DNA from: Actinomyces faecalis
GTDB lineage: Bacteria > Actinomycetota > Actinomycetes > Actinomycetales > Actinomycetaceae
Assembly: GCF_013184985.2 (NCBI RefSeq)
Contig: NZ_CP063418.1
Location: 2,232,001 to 2,296,000, forward strand
Direction of reading: 5' to 3'
Length of the DNA: 64,000 bases
The translations under genes were made by a program, and so were the position numbers. Each line of letters starts with the position of its first letter. Position 1 is the first letter of the stretch. A model generated the notes under the pieces. That model ran no database searches and was not told where the DNA came from. It saw nothing but the letters and a program-made list of their open reading frames with translations. Positions 25,265-35,567 of the stretch are shown piece by piece.

Positions 25265-26608
25265 TTACTCCTCAACGCCTGCCAGGCGGCTGAGACCGTA
25301 GGCGGCATGCAGGACGGCGATCGGGTGGACCGTGCGCACACCCGAGGACTTCTCGATCTGCCAGCGGCAGGTCTCGGTGTCGCACACAGCCAGCTGGTCG
25401 TTGACCTCGCGCACCATGTCGAACAGGGGCCGGCCCACGGCCTGGGCCACCTCGTACTTCTCCTTCTTCAGCCCGTAGGTACCAGCGATCCCGCAGCACG
25501 CCTTGCCTGACTCCACCGCGTGGAAGCCGGGGACCAGGTCCATGATCTCCACCGCTGGTAGACCCATGTACTGCCCCTTCAGCTGGCAGGGCGCGTGGTA
25601 GGCGACGGTAGCCTCGATGCGCCGGAAGTCGTGCGGAAGCTCTCCGACATCCTCCAGCTCGCGGAAGAACTCCGAGATCTCCACGATCCTGGTGGAGACG
25701 TTCTCCAGGTCCTCGCTTCGCACACCCATGATGTCGTGCGCCTCATGCTTGAGCATCCCGGCGCAGGACCCGGAGGCCGTGACGATCCTCAGCTCCTCGC
25801 CAGCAGCACGCAGCTGCCCGGCCAGCTTGACCACGGAGGCCGAGGCCTGCCCGTACAGGCTGTTGGACTGGGCCGCCAGCCCACAGCAGCCCTGGGGCGG
25901 GACGATGACCTCGTAGCCCAGGTGCTCAAGCACCTCGACAGTCTGCTTGGAGGTCTCGACCTCGAAGTACCCTCCGGCGCAGCCGTGGAAGAAGACCACC
26001 GGTCCGCGGCTGCCACGCGGTACCAGGGTGTCGGAGCGCGGCGTGCGCCGCCGAAGCCACCCGTGGAAGGACTGTGTCTTGGCAGTCGGCATCGGGGCGT
26101 CACGGTGGATGCCCACCACCTTCTCCACCACGGTACGGATCGGCTTGTTCGCCAGCGCGGCGTTGGCCACCGGGGCCATCGGCGTCATCACCTTACCCAT
26201 GAGCGTGGTCTGGGTGATGAGCCGGTCACGCAGCGGGATCGCCCCCTTCTGCTGCTTCATGACGGCACGCGCCTGGGAGTTCAGCTCAGCGATCTTGACG
26301 CCCTGGGGACACACGCGCGTGCAGGTCCCGCACGAGGAGCAGTAGTCGATGGAGTGGTCCACGCTCAGGCCGTGACGGAAGCGCTCGGCCTGCGGGCCGA
26401 CGAACTTCGGTCCGGGGAAGAGGTCGGTGACGGCAGCAACCGGGCACATGGTCTCGCAGATCGTGCACTTGACGCAGGAGTCCAGGCTCGCTCTGGCCAG
26501 GTCGTGCGCGGGCTGCTCGACGGCGAACCCTCCCGAGCGCACGTGCTGCCCACCGGCGCCGGGAAGGGGAAGGTCCCATCTGGTGGCAAGGGCGTCGACG
26601 TCGAACAT
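25265..26608 (-). CDS. glpC: Anaerobic glycerol-3-phosphate dehydrogenase subunit C
   Basis: 447 aa; its ATG shares one base with the glpB stop (TGATG). Two 4Fe-4S clusters are marked by CVKCTICETMCP and CSSCGTCTRVCP, then two CCG domains (PPQGCCGLAA, KACCGIAGTY) typical of heterodisulfide-reductase-like Fe-S proteins. GlpC links the GlpAB flavoproteins to the membrane and to menaquinone during anaerobic growth. It is the last gene of glpA-glpB-glpC and is convergent with glpD. Confidence 0.94.
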   Translation of the reverse strand: MFDVDALATRWDLPLPGAGGQHVRSGGFAVEQPAHDLARASLDSCVKCTICETMCPVAAVTDLFPGPKFVGPQAERFRHGLSVDHSIDYCSSCGTCTRVCPQGVKIAELNSQARAVMKQQKGAIPLRDRLITQTTLMGKVMTPMAPVANAALANKPIRTVVEKVVGIHRDAPMPTAKTQSFHGWLRRRTPRSDTLVPRGSRGPVVFFHGCAGGYFEVETSKQTVEVLEHLGYEVIVPPQGCCGLAAQSNSLYGQASASVVKLAGQLRAAGEELRIVTASGSCAGMLKHEAHDIMGVRSEDLENVSTRIVEISEFFRELEDVGELPHDFRRIEATVAYHAPCQLKGQYMGLPAVEIMDLVPGFHAVESGKACCGIAGTYGLKKEKYEVAQAVGRPLFDMVREVNDQLAVCDTETCRWQIEKSSGVRTVHPIAVLHAAYGLSRLAGVEE

Positions 26609-28056
26609 CAGTAGGTCTCCTTTGTCATCTCAGGTCCGCCAGCCGATGGAGGCGCCGACGACGGCGTCCTCCCGGCTCCCTCATTCGCTTCCCCACCCGT
26701 GGCCTCGGCCTCAGCCAGGAGCGAGTCGGTGGCGGCCCGGGCCGAACCGAGCGCGATTCCCTCTCCTGAGCACTCGCTCCAGCGCACGGCGCCGGCCAGC
26801 AGTCCGCCGACGGCGCGCAGACCGTCCAGGACCGGCTCTCCGTCGGGGCCGATCGGACGCATCTGGGAGTCGGTGAGCACACCGACGCGGAACAGGCCCT
26901 GGGGCTTGCCCCAGTAGTCGTTGTGGACCAGGCGACGCAGGTTCTCCTCGCCATCGTCCACCACCCCGGCCACAGGCAGGCCGAGGACGGTCTCCCTCAC
27001 CTGCCCGTGGGAGTCCAGCGTCAGCGCCCCGGACTCGAAGCCGCCGGTGGCCAGCACAAAGGCACCTGCACGGTGAGTCAAGGTACGGCCGGCAGCCGCA
27101 CTGGTCACACTGACCAGCCGCCCGTCGCGAACCTCGGCACTGACGACGCCAGCCCCCTGGACCAGGCGCACGCGCTCGTCAGAGGCCAGGCGTGCCAGCC
27201 GGTTCTCCAGGCGCAGCCCGGGCACCGAGGGCGGGGGCAAGGGGATCTCCCCCACGGGGGCTCCCAGGCGCTGGGAGAGCCAGGAGAAGACCTGCGGGTC
27301 CTCCATCCCTAGGACGGCCGGCAGCAGGACGGTCTCCCCCTCACGTACGTGGCCGCTCAGGGCCTGGACCAGGCTCTCGCGTGCCGGGGTGCGGTCCAGG
27401 GCGCGGGCGTGGACCAGGCCGCTGGAGTCCTGCTCACCATCGCGTACCTCGAGATCGATCGTCAGAGCCCGGGCCTGGACCCTTCCACCGCCGGGCAGCT
27501 CCGTGCGGTTGAGGTTGCCGGCCACGAGCTCAGGGGTCAGGTCCTTCAGCCGGCGCAACCCCACCACCAGGTAGCGCCCACCATCAGTCAGGACGCTGTC
27601 CTGCATGGAGGGCGGGACCAGGAAGCTGGGACGCACGGCTCCCACAGCGGTGGGCAGCCAGAGGTTCTCAGGCCCGGCTGCGCCGTCATCCTGCCTCCAG
27701 GTCAGCAGTTGAGGGCCCACCAGCGCGGCGAAGTCCTCCACGCCGCGCACCACGGCCTGGCGGCCGATGGTGAGGTAGGGGTGCCCGGCAGGCAGGAGCC
27801 CTCCGTCCTGGATCTCACTCAGGGGCCGGGCCACCGGGCGCCGGACCATGCGCTCGCTGTCCGTGGCCCCGCCCGCTGGGCCGCAGGGGCCCGCCGCGCC
27901 ACCAAGGCGACCGAGCACGTCGATCGTGCCGGTGGACAGAGGTAACCCGCCCACCCCCTTGGTCACCAAGGTGACGGTAGCGCCAGCCCGGCGCAGCCAC
28001 AGCGCGGTGGCGTAGCCGGCGATACCGGCTCCGACGACGACGACGTCACTGCTCAT
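26608..28056 (-). CDS. glpB: Anaerobic glycerol-3-phosphate dehydrogenase subunit B
   Basis: 482 aa; start overlaps the glpA stop (ATGA). Flavoprotein with DVVVVGAGIAGYATALWLRRAGATVTLVTKG at the N-terminus, FVLATGGFESGAL and a long insertion-rich middle. GlpB is the FMN-binding partner of GlpA. The C-terminal 30 residues or so are Glu/Gly/Pro-rich. Somewhat longer than E. coli GlpB (about 420 aa). Confidence 0.9.
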   Translation of the reverse strand: MSSDVVVVGAGIAGYATALWLRRAGATVTLVTKGVGGLPLSTGTIDVLGRLGGAAGPCGPAGGATDSERMVRRPVARPLSEIQDGGLLPAGHPYLTIGRQAVVRGVEDFAALVGPQLLTWRQDDGAAGPENLWLPTAVGAVRPSFLVPPSMQDSVLTDGGRYLVVGLRRLKDLTPELVAGNLNRTELPGGGRVQARALTIDLEVRDGEQDSSGLVHARALDRTPARESLVQALSGHVREGETVLLPAVLGMEDPQVFSWLSQRLGAPVGEIPLPPPSVPGLRLENRLARLASDERVRLVQGAGVVSAEVRDGRLVSVTSAAAGRTLTHRAGAFVLATGGFESGALTLDSHGQVRETVLGLPVAGVVDDGEENLRRLVHNDYWGKPQGLFRVGVLTDSQMRPIGPDGEPVLDGLRAVGGLLAGAVRWSECSGEGIALGSARAATDSLLAEAEATGGEANEGAGRTPSSAPPSAGGPEMTKETY

Positions 28057-29810
28057 GCCAGAACCTCCTGTCCTCTCGCAGATGATTCGGTCCCGGTGGC
28101 GACCGGTGAGATGGTGGGCAGGGCGCTGCCTGCCAGCACGGGCGGGTGGGACAGGGCCTGCTCAGCAGCAGCCTGCTCGTCCGCGGTCGCCATGCCGTCC
28201 TCGGCGTCCACCAGAGCGGTGGCCACGGCCGATGGTGCAGGCGCTTGTGGCAGGTCCTCGATGTCGAGGGTCCCCTGGAGCATCCAGAAGTCCAGTGCCG
28301 TCTCTCGCACCTGTTCCCCGTGCAAAATGGTCCACAGGCCGATCCAGCGGTGACGCAGGAAGGTCTTGAGGCTCTCCGAGGCATCGGCAGCCGAGTACCC
28401 CGAGCAGCAGGCTCGCAGACCCGCCACCCGTGGGGCACAGAAGCCCCCCTGGCACGGCCCCATGGCCACCCGGAGCTGGCGGCGCAGGTCATCGAAGGAG
28501 GCGTCAGGCTGCTGCTCCATGAGGTCGGTGACCGCCTTCCGCCCCACCAGCTCACACTCGCAGATGGTCTGGTCCCCCAGGCGGTTGTCCTCCCGCTCCC
28601 CCAGGCGGTGGGTGATGTGGTAATTCGGTGTGCCGACGCTGCCGGGGACCTCCTCCTGCGCCGTCCGGCAAGGGGCGGTGACCCCCAGCTCGGCGCACAT
28701 GGCGTCCACGGCGTGCTGGGCCATCAGGCGGTAGGTGGTGAGCTTGCCGCCGGCCACCGTGATCATGCCGGCCAGCCCCTCGGCCCGGGCGTGGCTGATC
28801 ACTGTCATCCCTCGGCTCATGTGGCGCGTGTCATCGGAGGAGACGGAGGTGTCCAGGACGAGCGGGCGGGCGCCAGCCCAGGCGTGCAGAGCACGGACCT
28901 GGCGGAAGCCAGGGATCAGGACCTCCCCGGCGTCGAGCATCTGGGCAACCTCCTGGCGGGGGATCGCCAGGTGGTCAGGGTCCTCGGCACGGCGGTCGGT
29001 GGTACCGATGATGGAGACGGTGTGGTCGGGCACGATGATGTCCCCGTCAGCGGGGTGGACGCAGCGGTTGACCACGTGGTTGACCAGACGGTGGTTCATC
29101 GCGATCATGACGCCCCGGCCAGCGGCGATCTTGACCGAGGTCGATCCGGCCATCGTGGCCAAGCGCCCGCCCCAGGGGCCGGCGGCGTTCATGAGCATCC
29201 GGCAGCTGACGGTCAGCTCCTCGCCGGTCTTGACCCCACGGGCACGCACGGCCACCACGCGGCGGCCCTGCCCCTCGCCCTCGACGATGACATCGGTGAC
29301 CTCGTGATAGGTCAGCACCTGAGCGCCATAGGCCTGAGCCGAGCGGGCCGCGCCCCAGACCATCTGCCAGCCGTCAACGGCGCCGTCATGGACGCGGAAG
29401 GCCCGTTTAATGCCCGGGTTCAGGCGTGGCTCCAGGCGCAGGGCCTCAGACAGGCTGATCTCCTCAGCCGGCACCCCCGTGGCACGGGCACCGGCGATGA
29501 AGTCGTCAGAGAAGGCGAGGTCGTCCTCGGGCGTGACGACGAACAACCCTCCCACCCGTTCAACGGCGGAGGAGTGGATGCGTGAGACGATCTCGTTCTC
29601 CTGGGCGCACTCCGTAGCCGACTGGGGGTCGGAGACCACGTAGCGTCCACCTGAGTGGAGCAGGCCGTGGAAGCGTCCGGACGTGCCCTGGGCCAGGTCC
29701 GCCCTCTCTAAGAGCACCACGCTCAAACCTCGCATCGCCGCGTCCCGGGCTATGCCGACTCCCGTCGCACCGCCTCCCACGACGACGACGTCGGCACTCA
29801 GGCTCTTCAT
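28053..29810 (-). CDS. glpA: Anaerobic glycerol-3-phosphate dehydrogenase subunit A
   Basis: 585 aa from ATG 29810 preceded by GGAGG; the 49-codon upstream extension runs through the operator region. FAD domain DVVVVGGGATGVGIARDAAMRG, RFHGLLHSGGRYVV, VSIIGTTDRR and ITVAGGKLTTYRLMAQHA, then a BFD-like [2Fe-2S] domain with CECELVGRKAV and GPCQGGFCAPR. It oxidises glycerol 3-phosphate to DHAP. First gene of glpABC, divergent from glpF. The last 70 residues or so are an Ala/Ser/Pro-rich tail not typical of GlpA. Confidence 0.95.
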   Translation of the reverse strand: MKSLSADVVVVGGGATGVGIARDAAMRGLSVVLLERADLAQGTSGRFHGLLHSGGRYVVSDPQSATECAQENEIVSRIHSSAVERVGGLFVVTPEDDLAFSDDFIAGARATGVPAEEISLSEALRLEPRLNPGIKRAFRVHDGAVDGWQMVWGAARSAQAYGAQVLTYHEVTDVIVEGEGQGRRVVAVRARGVKTGEELTVSCRMLMNAAGPWGGRLATMAGSTSVKIAAGRGVMIAMNHRLVNHVVNRCVHPADGDIIVPDHTVSIIGTTDRRAEDPDHLAIPRQEVAQMLDAGEVLIPGFRQVRALHAWAGARPLVLDTSVSSDDTRHMSRGMTVISHARAEGLAGMITVAGGKLTTYRLMAQHAVDAMCAELGVTAPCRTAQEEVPGSVGTPNYHITHRLGEREDNRLGDQTICECELVGRKAVTDLMEQQPDASFDDLRRQLRVAMGPCQGGFCAPRVAGLRACCSGYSAADASESLKTFLRHRWIGLWTILHGEQVRETALDFWMLQGTLDIEDLPQAPAPSAVATALVDAEDGMATADEQAAAEQALSHPPVLAGSALPTISPVATGTESSARGQEVLA

Positions 29811-30188
29811 GCTGGACCTCCTCGTCCCTCGATCACATGGACCCCCTGGGGTACCGCTGAGCACGTGCACCGCTGCTGCGGGGTTGTCATGAGCCATGAC
29901 TAGCACCAGCAGACTCCTGCGCCGGGAAAAGTGCACGCCCGCTGCACATTCGTGCACAGAGAGTCTGCTCCTCTCGCACGTCCTTTCGCCCCTACACCAG
30001 GACGCAATCAGAGATTGTCCAGTGATGACGGCACAAACAAGGCCTCAGGGTGATGGTGCGGGCCGACCGGTACCCACACTCACGGGCCGCTCGCACGGTA
30101 CGTTCTCACCGGCACCGCAAGAACCTGGCCCGCGCGGCTGCGATGCCGCCGCCATCAGCGCACAACGTCGTGCAGAAAGGGAGCGATC
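29811..30188. other. Divergent glpA/glpF promoter region (378 bp)
   Basis: No gene supported. It holds the TGCACATTCGTGCA palindrome at 29943-29956, an additional GTGCAC at 29931-29936 and, close to the glpF start, a looser GCAC-N6-GTGC at about 30160-30173. The glpF ribosome site GAAAGGGAG is at its right end. No confident -35/-10 pair was identified on either strand. Confidence 0.6.
29943..29956. promoter_or_regulatory. Candidate SorC operator (glpA/glpF intergenic)
   Basis: TGCACATTCGTGCA differs at one central base from the site between sorC and glpD. It lies 133 bp from glpA and 233 bp from glpF. Shared motif plus the SorC gene location suggest a glp regulon. Confidence 0.6.
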
Positions 30189-30929
30189 ATGACTCCGACT
30201 ACCGGACAGATCTTCCTGTCCGAATTCTTCGGCACTGCCGTCCTCATCCTCTTTGGTGCGGGCGTCTGTGCCGGAGTCACCATGAAGCGGTCCAAGGCCA
30301 ACTCCTCAGGCTGGATCGTCATCACCTTCGGATGGGGACTTGCCGTCTTCATGGGCGTCTACGCCGCCTACGCCACCGGTGGGCACCTCAACCCCGCCGT
30401 CACGGTCGGCAAGTGGATTGCCGGCCAGGACCTGGCAGCCAACGTGCCCGCCACCGCCACCAACGTGACGATCTACATCATCGCCCAGATGCTGGGTGCC
30501 ATGGTTGGTGCTGCCTGCGCGTGGCTGGCGTACAAGAAGCAGTTCGACGACGACCTTCCCGCCGCCTCAAAGCTCGGCTGCTTCGCCACCGCCCCTGAGA
30601 TCCGCTCCTACGGCTGGAACTGCGTGACTGAGGCGATCGCCACCTTCGTGCTGGTGGCCTGGTGCCTGTACGCCGGCAAGTCCCCCAGCGAGCTCGGCCC
30701 TCTGGCCGTCGCCTTCGTCATCGTCGCGATCGGCCTGTCCCTGGGCGGCCCGACTGGCTACGCCATCAACCCCGCCCGTGACCTTGGCCCGCGTCTGGCC
30801 TACGCGATCCTGCCCATCCCGGGTAAGAAGGGTGCTGACTGGGGCTACGCATGGGTCCCGGTGGTTGGCCCGATGATCGGTGGCGCCGCAGCCGGCCTCC
30901 TGATCCCACACATGGCTGGCCTGTTCTGA
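30189..30929 (+). CDS. glpF: Glycerol facilitator (aquaglyceroporin)
   Basis: 246 aa MIP-family channel with six membrane helices and two half-helices: first NPA box GGHLNPAVT and second YAINPARDLGPR. Asp directly after the second NPAR marks glycerol-conducting rather than water-only channels. It lets glycerol diffuse in, to be trapped by GlpK, encoded 47 bp downstream. Confidence 0.95.
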   Translation: MTPTTGQIFLSEFFGTAVLILFGAGVCAGVTMKRSKANSSGWIVITFGWGLAVFMGVYAAYATGGHLNPAVTVGKWIAGQDLAANVPATATNVTIYIIAQMLGAMVGAACAWLAYKKQFDDDLPAASKLGCFATAPEIRSYGWNCVTEAIATFVLVAWCLYAGKSPSELGPLAVAFVIVAIGLSLGGPTGYAINPARDLGPRLAYAILPIPGKKGADWGYAWVPVVGPMIGGAAAGLLIPHMAGLF

Positions 30930-30976
30930 GCCAGCACCCACCCTCGCCTCACACAACGAAGTGAAAGGACACCATC

Positions 30977-32506
30977 GTGAGCAAACAGGAAAAGTACGTC
31001 CTCGCCATTGACCAGGGCACCACCTCCTCGCGCGCCATCATCTTCAACCACTCCGGTCAGATCGTGGCCGTCGGGCAGCAGGAGTTCACCCAGATCTTCC
31101 CCAACCCCGGCTGGGTTGAGCATGACCCGGTGGAGATCTGGGGCTCGGTGCGCGCCGTCGTGGCCGAGGCCCTCCAGAAGGCGCAGATCAACCGCCACCA
31201 GCTGGCCGCCGTCGGCATCACCAACCAGCGCGAGACCACCATCGTGTGGGACAAGAACACCGGCGAGCCGGTCTACAACGCCATCGTGTGGCAGGACGTG
31301 CGTACCGGCGACATCGCCCGCGAGATCGCCGCAGGTGACCCTCTGGGGACCGAGCGCTACCGGCAGATCACCGGTGAGAACATCTCCACCTACCCCTCCG
31401 CCACCAAGGTCAAGTGGATCCTGGACAACGTCGAGGGCGCACGCGAGAAGGCCGAGGCCGGCGACCTGCTCTTCGGCACCCCGGACACCTGGGTGCTGTG
31501 GAACCTGACCGGCGGGGTCGACGGTGGCGTCCACGCCACCGACGTCACCAACGCCTCACGCACCCTGCTCATGGACGTGCGCACGCTGCAGTGGCGCGAG
31601 GACATCTGCGCCGACTTCGGTATCCCGATGTCGATGCTGCCTGAGATCAAGTCCTCCTCCGAGGTCTACGGCTACGGCCGCAAGAACGGTCTGCTGGTCG
31701 ACACCCCGATCGCCGGCATCCTCGGTGACCAGCAGGCAGCCACCTTCGGCCAGGCCTGCTTCGAGAAGGGGACGGCAAAGAACACCTACGGCACCGGCTG
31801 CTTCATGCTCATGAACACCGGTGAGGAGCCCATCTTCTCCTCCAACGGTCTGCTGACCACCGTGCTCTACAAGCTGGGTGACAACAAGCCGGTCTACGCC
31901 CTGGAGGGCTCGATCGCCGTGGCCGGCTCACTCGTACAGTGGCTGCGGGACAACCTGGGCATGATCGTGAAGTCCTCGGACATCGGTGAGCTGGCCAAGA
32001 CGGTGGAGGACAACGGCGGGGTCTACTTCGTCCCGGCCTTCTCCGGCCTGTTCGCCCCCTACTGGAAGGACGACGCCCGCGGCGCCATCGTGGGACTCAC
32101 CCGCTACGTCAACAAGGGCCACATCGCCCGCGCGGTGGAGGAGTCCACAGCCTTCCAGTCCGCCGAGGTCCTCGACGCGATGAACGCGGACGCCGGCGTG
32201 CCGCTCAAGGAGCTCAAGGTCGACGGCGGCATGACGCACGACGACCTGGTGATGCAGTTCCAGGCGGACCTGTGCGGTGTGGACGTGATCCAGCCCGTGG
32301 TCGCCGAGACCACGGCACTGGGTGCCGCCTACGCGGCCGGTATCGCCGTGGGCTTCTGGAGCGGCACTGAGGACGTCGTCGCCAACTGGCAGGAGGGCAA
32401 GCGCTGGAGCCCGTCGATGGACGAGGCGGAGCGCGACCGCACCTACCGCCTGTGGAAGAAGGCCGTGACCCGGACCTTCGACTGGGTTGACGAGGACGTG
32501 AAGTAG
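30977..32506 (+). CDS. glpK: Glycerol kinase
   Basis: 509 aa FGGY kinase; starts [23 protein letters not shown], with PGWVEHDP, the catalytic-region [33 protein letters not shown] and [18 protein letters not shown]. It uses ATP to make glycerol 3-phosphate, the substrate of GlpD and GlpABC. The acidic WVDEDVK end is normal. Operon with glpF; a strong hairpin follows. Confidence 0.97.
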   Translation: MSKQEKYVLAIDQGTTSSRAIIFNHSGQIVAVGQQEFTQIFPNPGWVEHDPVEIWGSVRAVVAEALQKAQINRHQLAAVGITNQRETTIVWDKNTGEPVYNAIVWQDVRTGDIAREIAAGDPLGTERYRQITGENISTYPSATKVKWILDNVEGAREKAEAGDLLFGTPDTWVLWNLTGGVDGGVHATDVTNASRTLLMDVRTLQWREDICADFGIPMSMLPEIKSSSEVYGYGRKNGLLVDTPIAGILGDQQAATFGQACFEKGTAKNTYGTGCFMLMNTGEEPIFSSNGLLTTVLYKLGDNKPVYALEGSIAVAGSLVQWLRDNLGMIVKSSDIGELAKTVEDNGGVYFVPAFSGLFAPYWKDDARGAIVGLTRYVNKGHIARAVEESTAFQSAEVLDAMNADAGVPLKELKVDGGMTHDDLVMQFQADLCGVDVIQPVVAETTALGAAYAAGIAVGFWSGTEDVVANWQEGKRWSPSMDEAERDRTYRLWKKAVTRTFDWVDEDVK

Positions 32507-32540
32507 CCAGCGACCGGGTACGCCCACTCCTCTCCGCAGG

Positions 32541-32586
32541 CCGTGGCCGCGGGCGCGTCAAGCAGGTAGCGCGCCCGCGGCCACGG
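32541..32586 (+). terminator. Terminator after glpK
   Basis: Perfect 17-bp GC-rich arms (32541-32557 and 32570-32586) with a 12-nt loop, 35 bp after the glpK stop. Confidence 0.75.
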
Positions 32587-32777
32587 TGCTTGCGGGGCCG
32601 GGCGTCGAGCCGTGCCTGTGGGCCCGACGAGCCTGGAGGCGCCGGGCCCGCGAGCACGGCGCGTTGCCTGGCAGGACGCTCCAACCCCCGCTCCGAGGAG
32701 TCAAGGCAGTCATCGTGGTGCCACAATAGCGGGGTCACGACGCACCGCTGCGGCACCCACCACTCCCGGAGACTGAG

Positions 32778-34484
32778 ATGACCACACTCCTGGCGGCATC
32801 GTTCCTCATGCCCCCCTCTGCCTTGCTGGCCCCTGCCGCGTTCACCCCCTCAACGACGGCGGTCGGCGGCTCGGTCGTCTTGACGGCGCTGATCGGACTG
32901 GTCCCTCTCCTGGTCTTCTTCACCCTCATGGGGATCTTCAAGGTCGCCACCCACTGGTGCGCGCTTATCTCGCTGGCGGTGGCCTGCCTCATCGCGGTCC
33001 TCGCCTTCAGGATGCCGGTGGGAATGACGCTTCTGTCCGCCTCACAGGGCGCCGCCATGGGCCTGCTGCCGATCATCTACATCATCGTGGCGGCGGTGTG
33101 GCTCTACAACCTCACCGAGACCTCCGGGCGCAGCCAGGACCTCAAGGCTGTCTTCAACACGATCGGCAAGGGTGACCAGCGCGCCCAGGCCCTCATCGTC
33201 GCCTTCTCCTTCTGCGGCCTGCTGGAGGGGCTGGCCGGCTTCGGCGCACCAGTGGCGATCTCCGGCGCCATGCTGCTGACCCTGGGCGTGCACCCCTTGC
33301 GTGCGGCCGCGGCCACGGTGGTGGCCAACTCGGTCAACGTGGGCTTTGGTGCCATGGCGATCCCGGTGACCACGGCGGCCCGCCTCGGAGGGGTCGACCC
33401 GGTGGAGACGGCCATCGATATGGGGCACATCAGCTGGGTGCTGGCGCTGGCCGTCCCCTTCCTCGTCCTGCTCATCCTCGACGGGGCACGTGGGCTCCGC
33501 CAGCTGTGGCCGCTGGCACTCGTAGCCGGCGGGGCTGCCGCAGTCGGCCACTTCTTCACCCCGTCAGTCTCCTACGAGCTCACGGCCGTGGTGGCCTCGC
33601 TGCTGGGACTGGTGGCCTGCTACTTCTTCCTGCTCGTGTGGAGCCCGACGACCCCCCAGGAGCTGCGCACCCACGTGGAGGACTCTGACCGTCCTGACCG
33701 CCAGCGCGTCTTTCTGGCACTGCTGCCCTACGTGCTCGTCGTCGTCATCATCGCGGTGACCAAGCTGTGGAAGATCGGTGTGGACCTGTCTGCCACGCTG
33801 TCCTCCGCCGATGTCGCCATCCGGTGGCCCGGCCTGTACGGCCACCTGCTCACTGAGTCCGGCGAGGTCTCCAGGTCCCCGGTCTACACCCTGCAGATCC
33901 TGTCTAACCCTGGGACCTGGATCTTCGTCACCGCGGCGATCGTGGCGGTGGTGTACGGACGCTTCTCCTCCGGGGGCCGTTATGCCACCAGCGTGGGCGA
34001 GATGTTCATGGTGCTGCCACGCACGATCTACTCCCTGCGGCTGTCCGTGCTCACCATCGTCACGGTCATGTCACTGGCCTATGTCATGAACTTCTCCGGG
34101 CAGACCACCGCCATCGGGGCGGCCCTGGCCGCCACCGGAGCCGCCTTCGCTTTCCTCTCACCCTTCCTGGGATGGATCGGTACCGCCGTGGCCGGCTCGG
34201 CGACCTCGGCCGGGGCGCTGTTCGCGAACCTGCAGTCCACCGCGGCGGCGGGAGCAGGGATCGACCCACGGATCCTGCTGGCGGCCAACACGATCGGCGG
34301 TGGGCTGGGCAAGATCGTCTCCCCCCAGAACCTGGCGATCGCGGCCGGGGCGGTGGACGCCCCGGGCACCGACGCCGAGATCCTCAAGAAGGTCGCGCCC
34401 TACTCCCTCGGCCTGGTCATCACACTCGGCCTGCTGGTGCTGGCCGCCTCCCAGGGGTTCTTCGGGCCGCTCATGGTCGGCTGA
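32778..34484 (+). CDS. lctP: L-lactate permease
   Basis: 568 aa, 13-14 membrane segments, LctP family: TETSGRSQDLKAVFNTIGKGDQRAQ, FSFCGLLEGLAGFGAPVAISGAMLL, AIPVTTAARLGG and the end region IGGGLGKIVSPQNLAIAAGAV. It imports lactate (and often glycolate) with protons. The N-terminus is compact compared with E. coli LldP. It precedes lutABC by 282 bp on the same strand, forming a lactate-use locus; that gap shows no clear operator. Confidence 0.94.
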   Translation: MTTLLAASFLMPPSALLAPAAFTPSTTAVGGSVVLTALIGLVPLLVFFTLMGIFKVATHWCALISLAVACLIAVLAFRMPVGMTLLSASQGAAMGLLPIIYIIVAAVWLYNLTETSGRSQDLKAVFNTIGKGDQRAQALIVAFSFCGLLEGLAGFGAPVAISGAMLLTLGVHPLRAAAATVVANSVNVGFGAMAIPVTTAARLGGVDPVETAIDMGHISWVLALAVPFLVLLILDGARGLRQLWPLALVAGGAAAVGHFFTPSVSYELTAVVASLLGLVACYFFLLVWSPTTPQELRTHVEDSDRPDRQRVFLALLPYVLVVVIIAVTKLWKIGVDLSATLSSADVAIRWPGLYGHLLTESGEVSRSPVYTLQILSNPGTWIFVTAAIVAVVYGRFSSGGRYATSVGEMFMVLPRTIYSLRLSVLTIVTVMSLAYVMNFSGQTTAIGAALAATGAAFAFLSPFLGWIGTAVAGSATSAGALFANLQSTAAAGAGIDPRILLAANTIGGGLGKIVSPQNLAIAAGAVDAPGTDAEILKKVAPYSLGLVITLGLLVLAASQGFFGPLMVG

Positions 34485-34766
34485 CAGGGTCCCGTCAAGG
34501 CCAGGACGCGAGCCTGGTGCGGGTCCTGACCAGGAACGGGTCCGGCGCACGCATAACCACACTCCAGCCTTGCGCATTGTCAGCCTGGACCAGGCACGGT
34601 GCCCGGCACGTCACCAGGTGGGACCTCGGAGGTGAGCAGGCACTTTGCCGCACGACCGCACGCAGCCGGGCGACGCCGTCGGCGATGGCAGACCCAGCAC
34701 GCATGCACGTACCGGCGCCCTCTCCTACCCTGGGGACGTCTTGTTCCCCGACGGTGAGGAAGTTCC

Positions 34767-35567
34767 GTGCGCATCGCCCTGTTCGCGACGTGTCTGGCTG
34801 ACACGATGTTCCCCCAGGCCGCCCAGGCGACCGTCACCTTGCTGGAGCGTCTGGGCCACGAGGTGGTGATGCCTGAGAACCAGACATGCTGCGGTCAGAT
34901 GCACGCCAATACCGGCTACTTCTCTGACGCCGCCAAGATCGTGCGCAACCACGTCGAGACCTTCTCACCGGTCCTGGACGGGGAGTGGGACGCCGTCGTC
35001 GTCCCCTCGGGCTCATGCACCGGAGCCGTGCGCCACGAGCAGAAGATCGTGGCCGAGCACGTGGGGGACGCCTCCCTAGGCACACGTGTGGACGCAGTGG
35101 CCGCCCACACCTACGACATCTCCGAGCTGCTCACTGACGTCCTGGGACTGGAGGACGTGGGCGCCTACTTCCCTCACACCGTCACCTACCACCCCACCTG
35201 CCACTCCATGCGTGTGGCCCACCTGGGCGACCGGCCCTACCGCCTGCTGCGCGCCGTGGAGGGTCTGACCCTCATCGACCTGCCTGACGCCGAGATCTGC
35301 TGCGGGTTCGGCGGGACCTTCTCCATGAAGAACTCTGACACCTCCACCGCCATGGTGGCGGACAAGGCCGCCAATGTCATGTCCACGCGCGCCGAGGTGC
35401 TGTGCACCGGTGACTACTCCTGCCTCATGAACATCGGCGGGGCGCTCTCGCGCCAGAACTCCGGGGTCCGAGTCATGCACCTGGCCGAGATCCTGGCCTC
35501 CACCAAGGACGCCCCCTTTGAGGGGCATGTCTCCTTCCAGCCCAGCAAGGACGCGGTGAAGCTCTGA
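34767..35567 (+). CDS. lutA: Lactate utilisation protein A (Fe-S oxidoreductase)
   Basis: 266 aa; GTG 34767 after GAGGAA. Two CCG domains, NQTCCGQMHANTGY and EICCGFGGTFSMKN, with the conserved Cys between (PSGSCTGAV, HPTCHSMR). LutA (YkgE) is one of three subunits of the cytoplasmic L-lactate dehydrogenase complex that oxidises lactate to pyruvate. The stop overlaps the lutB start by one base. Confidence 0.94.
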   Translation: MRIALFATCLADTMFPQAAQATVTLLERLGHEVVMPENQTCCGQMHANTGYFSDAAKIVRNHVETFSPVLDGEWDAVVVPSGSCTGAVRHEQKIVAEHVGDASLGTRVDAVAAHTYDISELLTDVLGLEDVGAYFPHTVTYHPTCHSMRVAHLGDRPYRLLRAVEGLTLIDLPDAEICCGFGGTFSMKNSDTSTAMVADKAANVMSTRAEVLCTGDYSCLMNIGGALSRQNSGVRVMHLAEILASTKDAPFEGHVSFQPSKDAVKL

